64,000 bases of DNA, taken from Oxalicibacterium faecigallinarum (GTDB taxonomy: Bacteria; Pseudomonadota; Gammaproteobacteria; Burkholderiales; Burkholderiaceae_D). A program made the translations under genes and the position numbers. Shown here in pieces: positions 1 to 8,847 of the stretch. Below the pieces are notes generated by a model that was given only the letters and a program-made list of their open reading frames with translations, ran no database searches and was not told where the DNA came from. The stretch lies in assembly GCF_014635705.1 (NCBI RefSeq), contig NZ_BMDI01000002.1, positions 62,001 through 126,000 on the forward strand, read 5' to 3'. Numbering within the stretch: position 1 is the first letter of the stretch; each line of letters starts with the position of its first letter.

Positions 1-213
1 GGTGTCTATCCATTTGTTGTGCCGTTTGTGCCAATTGCCGGCACACCGCTCGAAGATCATCCTTCTCCCACATCGGCATTCATGCGCGACTTGCTGCAAC
101 CCTTGGGCGCGATGCTGTCGGATGCCGGCTTGCGTTCGGAAGAGATCAAGGCAGGTTGTGGTCGCTGCGGTGCCTGCTCGTCATTGTCGACCTTTGAAAG
201 GAAGCCATCATGA
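1..213 (+). CDS. nitD: Nit1C radical SAM protein, C-terminal end (partial)
   Basis: Only the last 70 residues are inside the window; frame 1 is open from base 1 to the TGA at 211-213. The tail reads through a proline-rich part (PFVPIAGTPLED) and ends in a cysteine cluster, CGRCGACSS, as expected for the C-terminus of the MSMEG_0568/sll0785 radical SAM family. The identification leans on the genes behind it, which follow the fixed Nit1C order: radical SAM, GNAT, AIR-synthase-like, small protein, flavoprotein. The next gene starts inside its stop codon (ATGA at 210-213), so the two are translationally coupled. The SAM-cluster CxxxCxxC motif lies upstream of the window and cannot be checked. The nitD symbol follows the nitBCDEFGH naming of Nit1C. 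Confidence 0.75.
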   Translation, partial: GVYPFVVPFVPIAGTPLEDHPSPTSAFMRDLLQPLGAMLSDAGLRSEEIKAGCGRCGACSSLSTFERKPS

Positions 214-803
214 GCGCGCAATGGCCTGAGGCTTCCGCTGGGGCGGCGGGCAGTGTCATGCCGATTGTGCGTTCGCATCGTCGCGTGGATGTACGTATCA
301 AGCTGGCGACCCGTCGGGAAGAAGTGGAGGCGATTCGCATGCTGCGGCGTGCGGTCTTTTGCGCCGAGCAAGGCATCTTCGAACATGACGATACCGATGC
401 CATTGACGCAACGGCATTGCCCATTGCCGCAGTCATCGACGCAGCAGACGGCAGTCGAGAGGTGGTCGGCACCGTGCGTATCCATCAGCCGGAAACCGGC
501 TTGTGGTACGGCTCGCGTCTGGCCGTGGCGTGGCATGCACGACGCCTCGGTTCGGTGGGTAGCGGTCTGATCAAACTCGCCGTGTCGACGGCGCATGCGC
601 ACGGTTGTCATACCTTTCTTGCGCACGTACAGGCGCAGAACGTGCCCTTGTTCGAGCGTTTGCACTGGCACTCGCTGGAGCAGATGGATATTCATGGTCG
701 CCTGCATCATCTGATGCAGGCCGATCTGGCCCATTACCCACCGATTCATGATGGCGACGTCGGATTTGTGCTGCCCGGACGTCGCGAGGCGGAGGCCGCA
801 TGA
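210..803 (+). CDS. nitE: Nit1C GNAT-type N-acetyltransferase (MSMEG_0567/sll0786 family)
   Basis: A 197-residue protein with a GNAT-like fold pattern: a strand-helix start (VRIKLATRREEVEAIRMLRRAVFCAEQ), a central VGTVRIH strand, then an acetyl-CoA binding-loop-like stretch (RRLGSVGSGLIKLAVSTAHAHG) and a late LFERLHW element, as in acetyltransferases. The family is the nitrogen-starvation N-acetyltransferase of Nit1C clusters; its substrate is not established. It overlaps the preceding radical SAM gene by ATGA and the next gene by ATGA (800-803), which places it inside a tightly coupled operon. Assignment rests on sequence pattern plus conserved neighbour order. Confidence 0.85.
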   Translation: MSAQWPEASAGAAGSVMPIVRSHRRVDVRIKLATRREEVEAIRMLRRAVFCAEQGIFEHDDTDAIDATALPIAAVIDAADGSREVVGTVRIHQPETGLWYGSRLAVAWHARRLGSVGSGLIKLAVSTAHAHGCHTFLAHVQAQNVPLFERLHWHSLEQMDIHGRLHHLMQADLAHYPPIHDGDVGFVLPGRREAEAA

Positions 804-1816
804 ATGCGCGTGTTGTCATCGACGATGCCGCCAGCCTGAGGGCCTTGTGCGAACAGATACGTGTATCGCGTGGTGTCGCGCACAAGCGTGATATCGACAC
901 GGTGATGCAGACCTTGGGTGCACATCCCGCGCTTGCCTCGAATGGGCAGCCGATTGCAGTCGGAGACGACTGTGCAGCGATCCCCGATGGTGACGGCTAT
1001 CTGCTGTTCGCCATCGAAGGTTTCGTCAACGAGTTTGTAGAGAAGGAACCGTGGTTTGCAGGTTACTGCGGCGTCATGGTCAACGTCAGTGACATCTACG
1101 CAATGGGTGGCCGTCCGCTGGCGGTGGTGGATGCCTTGTGGAGTCGCGATGGCGAGGCGGCACAGCCGGTACTGCAAGGCATGGCCGAGGCATCACGTAT
1201 CTATAACGTGCCGGTCGTCGGTGGGCACAGCAACCGCCGTAATGATCGTGAACAGCTATCGGTTGCCATCGTGGGGCGTGCCAGCAAACTGTTGACGAGT
1301 TTCGATGCACGACCGGGCGAGCATCTGGTGGCTGCCATCGACTTGCGTGGTCGTTTTCATGAGCCGCACGCGTACTGGGATGCCAGCACCGGTTCGCCAG
1401 CCGAGCGGCTCCGTGGCGATCTTGCCGTCTTGCCGACGATTGCGGAAGACGGCCTGGCATGCGCTGCCAAGGACATCAGCATGGCCGGCGTCGTCGGAAC
1501 GGCCTTGATGCTGCTGGAGTGCTCCGGTGTGGGTGCCACCATCGATCTGGATGCGATTCCGCGTCCGTCCGGCGTGGTGCTGGAACGCTGGTTACAGGCT
1601 TTCCCCAGTTTTGGCTTCTTGCTCAGTGTGGCGGATGACAAGCTGGCGACCGTGCAGGCGCGATTTGCGGCGCGTGACATCGCCTGTGCTTCCATCGGCC
1701 GTATCGATGACTCGCACACAGTGCGTCTGAAACAAGGCGATGCGCACGCCACCGTCTGGGATTTCCGCAAGGAGCCATTGATCGGATGTGGCCCCGCTCT
1801 GGATGTCACATCATGA
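800..1816 (+). CDS. nitF: Nit1C AIR-synthase-like protein (sll0787 family)
   Basis: A 338-residue PurM/AIR-synthase-like protein. The N-terminal domain shows the family's ATP/metal motif GDDCAAI (residues 55-61), and the Gly-rich VVGGHSNRR stretch near residues 138-146 matches the second PurM-type loop. The C-terminal half has the usual KDISMAGVVGTALMLLE helix that packs against the nucleotide site in PurM, ThiL and HypE relatives. These enzymes use ATP to activate an amide, phosphate or carbamoyl group; the substrate in Nit1C clusters is unknown. It starts in the stop codon of the GNAT gene and is followed after 74 bases by the small nitG-type gene. Confidence 0.88.
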   Translation: MNARVVIDDAASLRALCEQIRVSRGVAHKRDIDTVMQTLGAHPALASNGQPIAVGDDCAAIPDGDGYLLFAIEGFVNEFVEKEPWFAGYCGVMVNVSDIYAMGGRPLAVVDALWSRDGEAAQPVLQGMAEASRIYNVPVVGGHSNRRNDREQLSVAIVGRASKLLTSFDARPGEHLVAAIDLRGRFHEPHAYWDASTGSPAERLRGDLAVLPTIAEDGLACAAKDISMAGVVGTALMLLECSGVGATIDLDAIPRPSGVVLERWLQAFPSFGFLLSVADDKLATVQARFAARDIACASIGRIDDSHTVRLKQGDAHATVWDFRKEPLIGCGPALDVTS

Positions 1817-1890
1817 CTTTCCCGATTTTTCCTTTTCATTCCAGCCGTGCAGACAAGTTGCACAGCTTTGCTTCATCAACGGAGAACAAC

Positions 1891-2178
1891 ATGCCCGCCA
1901 TGCATTTTCACGTCCGCTGGCCGGACAACACGACGAGCCGGTGCTATTCGCCATCCTCAACCATCACCGAGTTTTTCGAGGAGGGAAAACGCTACCCACT
2001 GACTGAGTTTGTCGCCATCAGTCGTGCCGCGCTCACCAAGGCAAGCGAACGCGTCAACGCGCGTTACGGCTATATGTGCAGCGCAGCCATGGATCAGCTG
2101 GAAGTCATTGAACGTACTGCCAGTCGCTTTCTTGACGTTGCCGATGCGCACGTCACCGTCGAAACCATCACAGCTTGA
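1891..2178 (+). CDS. nitG: Nit1C small conserved protein (MSMEG_0570 family)
   Basis: A 95-residue protein beginning MPAMHFHVRWPDN, the signature start of the MSMEG_0570 family. The start at 1891 is chosen because GGAG lies at 1881-1884 and because the family begins at this point; the frame is open further upstream to 1786, but that stretch has no family resemblance. There are no membrane segments or known catalytic motifs. Function is unknown; it is always found with Nit1C genes and was linked to the nitrogen-starvation response by that association. It sits between the AIR-synthase-like and flavoprotein genes. Confidence 0.85.
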   Translation: MPAMHFHVRWPDNTTSRCYSPSSTITEFFEEGKRYPLTEFVAISRAALTKASERVNARYGYMCSAAMDQLEVIERTASRFLDVADAHVTVETITA

Positions 2179-2194
2179 TAGTCGGGAGAATCCC

Positions 2195-3469
2195 ATGAAA
2201 CACACCATACATACGCCTGCGCTCAGCGGACATTATTCGGTCCTCATCATCGGCGGCGGACAGGCAGGCCTGTCGATGAGTTATCTGCTCAAGGAGCGCG
2301 GCATCAGTCATCTGATCATTGAAAAGAACCGCCTGGGCCATGCCTGGCGCAGCGAACGCTGGGATACCTTTTGCCTCGTTACGCCGAACTGGCAATGCAC
2401 CTTGCCTGGCTACAGCTACACCGGAAACGATCCATACGGCTTCATGAAGAAAGACGAGATTGTCGAATTCATGGATGGTTACATCGACAGCTTTCATCCG
2501 CCGGCAGTGGAAGGCGTGGCGGTCATCAAGGTCGATCGCGATGCCGATGGCCGCTTTATCGTTGAAACGTCACAAGGCACATTGAGTGCGGACCAGATTG
2601 TCAGCGCGGTGGGCGGCTACCATTTGCCGATCATGCCGCATGCGGCTTGTCGTTTGCCAGCGCATGTCACGCAAATTCATTCTGCCGATTACATCAATCC
2701 GCAATCCTTGCCGGACGGCGAAGTACTGGTGGTCGGTACTGGTCAGTCGGGTTGTCAGATCGCCGAAGACTTGCATCTGGTCGGTCGCAAGGTGCATCTG
2801 TGCGTGGGTGACGCACCGCGTGTGGCACGACGTTATCGCGGCAAGGATGTGGTCGAGTGGCTGGATAAGATGAAGTACTACGACCTGCCGGTGGACAAGC
2901 ATCCGCTCGGCACCGGGGTCCGTGAAAAGACCAATCACTATGTCACGGGCCGTGATGGCGGACGCGATATTGACCTGCGCAAATTTGCGCTGGAAGGCAT
3001 GCAGTTGTACGGCCGCTTCAATGACATTGAGGATGGCGTGGCGCTCTTTGGCGATGATCTGAAGATCAATCTGGATAGTGCCGATGCCACGTCGGAAAAG
3101 ATCAAGGACAGCATTGATCGCTTCATCGCGGAAAACGGAATTGATGCACCTTCCGAGGCACGTTACGTCCCCCTGTGGGAGCCGGCGATCGATGCGCCGG
3201 TCAGCCTCGACCTGTCGCGTATTCGTGTCGTGATCTGGTGTATCGGCTTCCGTACGGACTTCAGCTGGATCAAGGCGGATATCTTCGATGATCGCGGTTA
3301 TCCGGGGCATGAGCGCGGTGTGACGGCCGTGCCCGGCCTGTACTTCCTGGGTTTGCCGTGGCAATACACCTGGGGCTCCGGACGGTTCTCCGGTGTGGCG
3401 CGTGATGCCCGTCATTTGCTTGAGCATATCGAGGCATTGATGGCGGAACCGGTGCGCCAGATTGCCTGA
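2195..3469 (+). CDS. nitH: Nit1C FAD-dependent oxidoreductase (MSMEG_0569 family)
   Basis: A 424-residue flavoprotein. The FAD-binding Rossmann motif is at residues 17-25 (LIIGGGQAG), followed by a family-typical RSERWDTFCLVTPNW block. A second dinucleotide site, VLVVGTGQSG, is at about 177-186, giving the two-nucleotide layout of flavin monooxygenase-like enzymes. The start at 2195 has GGGAGAA at 2184-2190 and a sensible spacing; the open frame extends upstream through nitG in another frame but lacks homology. It is the last gene of the canonical Nit1C set, which in other bacteria is required for use of cyanide as nitrogen source. The oxidised substrate is not known. Confidence 0.88.
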   Translation: MKHTIHTPALSGHYSVLIIGGGQAGLSMSYLLKERGISHLIIEKNRLGHAWRSERWDTFCLVTPNWQCTLPGYSYTGNDPYGFMKKDEIVEFMDGYIDSFHPPAVEGVAVIKVDRDADGRFIVETSQGTLSADQIVSAVGGYHLPIMPHAACRLPAHVTQIHSADYINPQSLPDGEVLVVGTGQSGCQIAEDLHLVGRKVHLCVGDAPRVARRYRGKDVVEWLDKMKYYDLPVDKHPLGTGVREKTNHYVTGRDGGRDIDLRKFALEGMQLYGRFNDIEDGVALFGDDLKINLDSADATSEKIKDSIDRFIAENGIDAPSEARYVPLWEPAIDAPVSLDLSRIRVVIWCIGFRTDFSWIKADIFDDRGYPGHERGVTAVPGLYFLGLPWQYTWGSGRFSGVARDARHLLEHIEALMAEPVRQIA

Positions 3470-3523
3470 TGGGTCTGCCGGTCCCGATTGCATATCGAGT
3501 CATCTGGATGGAAGGAGAATGTC

Positions 3524-5383
3524 ATGGAATCGCATCGCACCTTGCTGAAACAGTCGCTGCAACATCCGGAAGAATTCTGGGATGAGCAGGCTCGTCGGAT
3601 CGAGTGGCGTACGCCATACGCACGCGTGCTCGATCATTCCCATGCGCCTTTCACCCGCTGGTTCGTCGGCGGCACCACCAATCTTTGCTATAACGCAATC
3701 GATCGTCATCTGACGGAGCGTGGCACGCAGACTGCGCTTGTCAATGTGTCGAGCGAAACGGGCGAGACACGTCGCTACAGCTATCTGGAACTACATCGCG
3801 AAGTCAATCGCATGGCAGCCGTGCTGCAATCGCTGGGTGTCAAACGGGGCGAACGCGTGTTGATCTATCTGCCGATGATTGCAGAAGCGGCGTTTGCGAT
3901 GCTGGCCTGTGCGCGGCTGGGGGCAATTCATTCGGTCGTATTCGGTGGATTTGCAGCCGGCAGCCTGGCAACCCGCATTGACGATGCGCGACCTGTTCTG
4001 GTCATCAGCGCTGATGCCGGCTTTCAGGGTGGACGCAAGATTGCCTACAAACCCTTGCTGGACGAAGCGCTGTCGATGGCAAGCCATCAGCCGGCGCGTG
4101 TATTGATGATCGATCGGGGATTGCAAGCTTTCGACAGGGTTGCCGGCCGTGATTGCGATTTTCATGAACTGGCGCATCGTTTCAGTGAGGCGAAGGTGGC
4201 CTGCACATGGCTGGAGTCCAGCGAGCCCTCTTACATTCTGTATACCTCCGGTACCACGGGGCGCCCCAAGGGCGTGCAGCGTGATGTCGGTGGACACGCT
4301 GTGGCGCTGGCGACGTCGATGGCATTGATCTTCGGGGCAAAAGCGGGCGACACCATGTTTACGACGTCCGACATCGGCTGGGTGGTTGGACATAGTTATG
4401 GTGTTTACGGGCCTTTGATCATGGGCATGACGACCATCATGGCCGAAGGTGCGCCGACCCGTCCCGATCACGGCTACTGGTGGCGGCTGGTTGAAACATA
4501 CGGGGTCAACCTGATGCTGACGGCGCCAACCGCCATGCGACTGCTGAAACGGCAGGGCGGAGGGTTCGCGCAACAGGCCGATCTGTCGTCGTTGCGTGCA
4601 CTCTTCCTGGCGGGCGAGCCCTTGGATGAGCCGACGGCGCGATGGGTCGAAAAGGCACTTGGCAAGCCAGTGATCGATCATTACTGGCAGACCGAGTCGG
4701 GGTCGCCGATGCTCGCCCTACCGCAGGCAGCGAGCGAACTGGTGCGGAAAGTCGGCTCGCCCGGATTGCCGGTTTTTGGATTCAATCTCAAGGTGGTGGA
4801 TCATCAGAGTGGCGATCCCTGTTTGCCAGGTGAACGCGGCGTGCTGGTGGCCGATGGCCCGTTGCCGCCGGGTTGTCTGCATACTTTATGGGAAAACAGC
4901 GCGGATTTCATGCGCAGTTACTGGACGTGCCGGGAAGGGCGCTGGCGTTATTCGACTTTTGATTATGCAACGGTCGACGACGAAGGCTATATCCGCGTAC
5001 TTGGACGGAGTGACGACATCATTCTGGTTGCCGGTCGGCGTCTTGGTACAAGAGAGATTGAGGAGGTGATGCTGGCGCATCCATCCGTTGCCGAGGCAGC
5101 GGTGATCGGCGTGCCGAATGCCTTGCGCGGACAGGTGCCGCTGGCGTTTGTGGTACGGACGCAGCAGGCAAAAATGGATGGCGGGCAGGATGCACTTGAA
5201 GCCGAACTGGTGCGTGTGATCGGCCAGAAACTCGGTTCACTGGCACGGCCGCGGAGCGTCGTTTTTGTTGATGCTCTCCCGCGCACGCAGTCGGGCAAGG
5301 TGTTGCGACGAACCATACAGACCGTGGTAAGCGATGTCGCGCAAGAAAATCTGGCGGGTCAGATCAACCAACTGGCAGCGTGA
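3524..5383 (+). CDS. prpE: Acyl-CoA synthetase of the propionate--CoA ligase (PrpE) type
   Basis: A 619-residue ANL-superfamily enzyme that forms an acyl-adenylate and then an acyl-CoA. It shows the ACS/PrpE N-terminal pattern (EFWDEQARRIEW, RWFVGGTTNLCYNA), the P-loop YTSGTTGRPKG at residues 240-250, the WQTESG motif, and the C-terminal RTQSGKVLRR with Lys592, the adenylation lysine controlled by acetylation in this family. PrpE prefers propionate, but no prpBCD genes are present, so the substrate is uncertain. The start at 3524 has AAGGAGA at 3512-3518. It follows the Nit1C flavoprotein by 54 bases on the same strand, suggesting co-transcription. No terminator separates it from the convergent antiporter. 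Confidence 0.85.
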   Translation: MESHRTLLKQSLQHPEEFWDEQARRIEWRTPYARVLDHSHAPFTRWFVGGTTNLCYNAIDRHLTERGTQTALVNVSSETGETRRYSYLELHREVNRMAAVLQSLGVKRGERVLIYLPMIAEAAFAMLACARLGAIHSVVFGGFAAGSLATRIDDARPVLVISADAGFQGGRKIAYKPLLDEALSMASHQPARVLMIDRGLQAFDRVAGRDCDFHELAHRFSEAKVACTWLESSEPSYILYTSGTTGRPKGVQRDVGGHAVALATSMALIFGAKAGDTMFTTSDIGWVVGHSYGVYGPLIMGMTTIMAEGAPTRPDHGYWWRLVETYGVNLMLTAPTAMRLLKRQGGGFAQQADLSSLRALFLAGEPLDEPTARWVEKALGKPVIDHYWQTESGSPMLALPQAASELVRKVGSPGLPVFGFNLKVVDHQSGDPCLPGERGVLVADGPLPPGCLHTLWENSADFMRSYWTCREGRWRYSTFDYATVDDEGYIRVLGRSDDIILVAGRRLGTREIEEVMLAHPSVAEAAVIGVPNALRGQVPLAFVVRTQQAKMDGGQDALEAELVRVIGQKLGSLARPRSVVFVDALPRTQSGKVLRRTIQTVVSDVAQENLAGQINQLAA

Positions 5384-5387
5384 GGTA

Positions 5388-6644
5388 TCAGAACAGTAGA
5401 AACATGCCTGCTGCAACGATGGTGGGAAGAATGGCGCCAGCCAGCAAACCGAGGATGCTGACTGCGCCATAACGGAAGCCGGAACGCAGCAAAGCGACGC
5501 CAGCTGGATTGGGCGCATTGGCGATGACGGTCAGCCCGCCGCCGGCGACAGCGCCCGCCATCAGCATGTACTTGGCCTGATCACTCATGCCTTCAACCAA
5601 TGAACCTAGATAGGTCAGAGCAGCGTTGTCGGTAACGGCTGTTAATCCAAGCGCGGCGAAGAACAGGGCGGTATCACCCAGGCTGGAAACGATCGGCTGT
5701 AGCCACCATTGTTGCATGCCACCCAGCACGACCAGGCCGGCAAGGAAAAAGCCGACCAACAAAGCTTCTTTGAGAATCAGCGGGTGCTGATACGGAGCAT
5801 AGGCTTTGGTAAAGCCCAGAAACAGCAGGAAAATGGCAATGAAAACCACAGGATGGTGCGCGAAGATGACGACGCCTGCCAGTGCCAGCAGGTGACAGGC
5901 GGCAACGGTGACGGACATCGGCTTCTGCTCACCAGTGCCGGCCGCGCCATCGGTCAGATGGGTGCGCATCAGAAAGGTCACAACCGTGGCATTGATGAAG
6001 ACGGCAAGCGCCGCTTTCCAGCCAAAAGTGAGCAGCATGAAGCTGCTGTCCCATTGCCAGGTACTGGCGACCATCAGGACCGGCGGGGCGGCAAAGGAGG
6101 TCAAGGTGCCGCCGATGGAAATATTGACGAACAATACGCCGAGAGCGGCATATTTTTTCCATTCAGGCATGTTGTCCCGAAAAACCATGGGTGCGAGCAT
6201 CAGTGCCGCCAGCGTCATGGCCGCCGGTTCGGTGATCAGTGATCCGATCAGCGGTACCAGTGACAGACAGAGCCAGACGCGTGCGACCGCCGTACGGATC
6301 GGCAAGGCTTTGGCCAGCACGTTAACCAGACCCTTGACCGTTTCCAGTACCGGCCTGGATGCCGCAATGACCATGATGACGAAAACGAATAGGGGTTCGG
6401 TGTAGTGCCGGGTTTCCGCATACTCGAGCGCCTCTTGCCCGCCAACGACGACCGCCATTGCGCCGATCAGTACAAATGCCCACAGACCGAAGACCACTTC
6501 GATTTCACCCAGCAGGTGAAACAGACCGGCGTGGCGTTTGCTTTTGTGCGCGAGCCGTTCAAATGACTTGGCAGCAAAGGTATGGATCAGGGCAACGCCA
6601 AAAATGATGGCGGCGATGAGGTTGATGTCGGCGGCTGGATGCAT
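5388..6644 (-). CDS. Putative Na+/H+ antiporter (PF07399-type)
   Basis: A 418-residue polytopic membrane protein, almost entirely hydrophobic, with about ten or more predicted membrane spans. It has two related internal halves, each with a conserved polar membrane stretch: GTLTSFAAPPVLMVA in the middle and AVTDNAALTYLGSLVEG late. The second, with an Asp-Asn pair and a helix break, is typical of ion-transporter re-entrant regions. It resembles the 'putative Na+/H+ antiporter' family rather than NhaA, NhaB or CPA types. It converges on the acyl-CoA ligase with only four bases between stop codons and is divergent from the GGDEF/EAL gene. Substrate ion is inferred from the family name only. Confidence 0.75.
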   Translation of the reverse strand: MHPAADINLIAAIIFGVALIHTFAAKSFERLAHKSKRHAGLFHLLGEIEVVFGLWAFVLIGAMAVVVGGQEALEYAETRHYTEPLFVFVIMVIAASRPVLETVKGLVNVLAKALPIRTAVARVWLCLSLVPLIGSLITEPAAMTLAALMLAPMVFRDNMPEWKKYAALGVLFVNISIGGTLTSFAAPPVLMVASTWQWDSSFMLLTFGWKAALAVFINATVVTFLMRTHLTDGAAGTGEQKPMSVTVAACHLLALAGVVIFAHHPVVFIAIFLLFLGFTKAYAPYQHPLILKEALLVGFFLAGLVVLGGMQQWWLQPIVSSLGDTALFFAALGLTAVTDNAALTYLGSLVEGMSDQAKYMLMAGAVAGGGLTVIANAPNPAGVALLRSGFRYGAVSILGLLAGAILPTIVAAGMFLLF

Positions 6645-7137
6645 GGCAGGCTGGTTTTGTCCCTGATTGTTTTTGTTTGTGTCGCTTGGCTTGGAATGCG
6701 TGTGGCCACCCCAAACTGGTGCGGATGTCCAAGGTTGAAGGTGCGCACACGCTTGGCGTCAATAAGGCAAGTGCGATTTTTTATAGAATGGCTGTTGCAT
6801 TATTGCATCGCCATTGCCTGTGTATAGTACTTAGCTTCGCCTGACTATACGCGGCAAAATGCGGAAAAATGTGTGCATCTTGTCATGAAGTTTGCGGTGC
6901 ATGCTGTGGTCCGGGTGGCGGGATGGCAAGGTAAAAATTTCGTACAAACTTTTCTACTTTTTATCCTTGCTCTGCATTAAGATTCAAAACTGCATTTGAA
7001 GAGATTTTACAATTTGAGTGTGTTAATTTATCAATTCTGCTTACGCCATCCGACGTGCGGTTCCCGCGTGATGCACCGATAAGTTGACATTAACAATGGC
7101 TTGAAAGTCATTCGTATTTTTTTTGAGCCGTTCAAGC
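6645..7137. other. 493-base divergent intergenic region
   Basis: Upstream region of both the minus-strand antiporter and the plus-strand GGDEF/EAL gene. It becomes clearly AT-rich after 6940. A TTGACA hexamer at 7084-7089 and TATAGT at 6823-6828 are promoter-like, but neither has a convincing partner at normal spacing. I see no open frame with protein-like character, no tRNA, and no strong hairpin. It probably holds the two promoters and their control sites. Confidence 0.5.
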
Positions 7138-8826
7138 ATGTTTTCTAAGCGCGACCTTCCTCCGGATCACCGGTTGCTCAGCCTGATGGAACTGGCTGGT
7201 GAACTGTCGTTCCGGTTAAATCTGCAAGGCGAAATTCTGCAGGCCAGCAAACGGGCCGCCACCATGCTCGCGCCCGGCGCGCCGCTGGTCGGCCTGAGCA
7301 TGTTTGAACTGGTGCGCTTGTCGGATCGGCACGCCATCGAGGCGGCGTTCATGCAGGCGGTGCAGGCACAGCAGATCACCCGTGTAAGTGTGCGCATGAC
7401 GACGCGCGTCGGTGCCATGTGGTTTGAGCTCGAGCTGCTGGCCGTCAATGGCGGCGAACCCGAGGTGCTGGTGAGTGGCCGCGACGTGTCGGCCCAGCAC
7501 GCAACGGAAGAGCGCCTGCGTCATATGGCAACGCATGACGAGCTCACCGGTTTGCCCAATCGTTCGCTGTTAACCGATCGCCTGCGGATGGCGATTGCGC
7601 AGTCGCGTCGCAGTCAGACCGGATTTACGGTCGTCGAACTGGATCTCGACGGTTTCAAGAAAGTCAATGACGCACTCGGGCACGCGATTGGCGATGCCTT
7701 GTTGCGTATCGCGGCAGATCGCTTGCGTGTCTTGTTGCGCGATGTGGATACGCTGGCGCGTGTCGGTGGCGACGAATTTGTCGTGGTGCTGCCGGGTGTG
7801 ACGGAAGAGGTTGAGATCAATGCGATTGCACGTCGCATGATTTCCAGCATGCAGTTGCCGTTTGATATCGAAGGCCACACCTTGTATGTCAGCACTTCGA
7901 TCGGCGCCGCGGTTTACCCGGTGCATGGCGATTCGGACGTCAAATTGCTGGCGCACGCCGATACGGCGTTGTATCGCGCCAAGGAAACCGGCAAGGCACG
8001 TTGCGTTATCTATAACCAGATCGTGTTCGACCAGTTCGAACATGATGTGTCCATGGAAGCGGCGATGTTCGAAGCCGTGCGTAACGGCGAGTTTCTGTTG
8101 CATTACCAGCCGATTGTCGACGCACGCACCCGCCAGATCGTCGGGTTCGAGGCACTGATGCGCTGGATGCGTCCGGAAATCGGTCTGGTGCCGCCGAATC
8201 AGTTCATCCCGATGGCGGAGGACAATGGTCTGATCAATCTGCTTGGCGCATGGGCGCTGAAAGTGGCGTGTGTCCAGCTCAAGCGTTTTCAGGAGGCGGC
8301 TGGCCGGCAGTTGTATGTGTCGGTCAACGTCAGTCCGCGTCAGTTCCGCAGCGACCAGTTCATCGATATGGTGGACGACGCGATCAAGCTGTCCGGGCTG
8401 GATGGCTCGCAGCTGCTGCTGGAAATTACCGAGGGCATTCTGATGTCCGATCCTGAGCACGCCGAGCAGCTTTTGACTAAAATCACCGGTCGCGGTGTGC
8501 GGATTGCCATTGACGATTTCGGTACCGGATATTCATCGCTGGCCTACTTGAAACGTTTTCCGATTGCAGCACTCAAAATCGACCGTACCTTCATCAAGGA
8601 TTTGCCTGAATCGGTGAAGGATGCGGCGATTTGTAATGTGGTGCTCAGCCTTGCCAGCCATTTGAGTTTGTTGACTGTGGCGGAAGGTGTCGAGAATGAA
8701 GTGCAGCTGAAATTCCTGGCGCTCCAGGGCTGTTCCCTGATTCAGGGCTTTCATACTGGTTTCCCGATGTTGCCAGAGGCCGTTATCTCTCTATTGCAAG
8801 CAGACGCCGCAGCGTTACAAAATTAA
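7138..8826 (+). CDS. PAS-GGDEF-EAL cyclic-di-GMP signalling protein
   Basis: A 562-residue cytoplasmic protein without membrane segments. A PAS-like sensor occupies roughly residues 15-125. The GGDEF domain (about 125-290) has an intact GGDEF at 210-214 and an RxxD inhibitory site just before it (RDVD), so it may make c-di-GMP with product inhibition. The EAL domain (about 300-560) has EAL at 338-340 followed by MRW and the later DDFGTGYSSL motif, so phosphodiesterase activity is also plausible. The start is taken as ATG at 7138; a TTG at 7123 in the same frame is an alternative and neither has a strong ribosome site. The HDOD gene follows after 21 bases. Confidence 0.9.
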   Translation: MFSKRDLPPDHRLLSLMELAGELSFRLNLQGEILQASKRAATMLAPGAPLVGLSMFELVRLSDRHAIEAAFMQAVQAQQITRVSVRMTTRVGAMWFELELLAVNGGEPEVLVSGRDVSAQHATEERLRHMATHDELTGLPNRSLLTDRLRMAIAQSRRSQTGFTVVELDLDGFKKVNDALGHAIGDALLRIAADRLRVLLRDVDTLARVGGDEFVVVLPGVTEEVEINAIARRMISSMQLPFDIEGHTLYVSTSIGAAVYPVHGDSDVKLLAHADTALYRAKETGKARCVIYNQIVFDQFEHDVSMEAAMFEAVRNGEFLLHYQPIVDARTRQIVGFEALMRWMRPEIGLVPPNQFIPMAEDNGLINLLGAWALKVACVQLKRFQEAAGRQLYVSVNVSPRQFRSDQFIDMVDDAIKLSGLDGSQLLLEITEGILMSDPEHAEQLLTKITGRGVRIAIDDFGTGYSSLAYLKRFPIAALKIDRTFIKDLPESVKDAAICNVVLSLASHLSLLTVAEGVENEVQLKFLALQGCSLIQGFHTGFPMLPEAVISLLQADAAALQN

Positions 8827-8847
8827 TCAGGCGATAGAAACAGATTC

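Noticed and set aside
7084-7112. TTGACA as promoter of the GGDEF/EAL gene
   Set aside because: No acceptable -10 hexamer lies 16-19 bases downstream.
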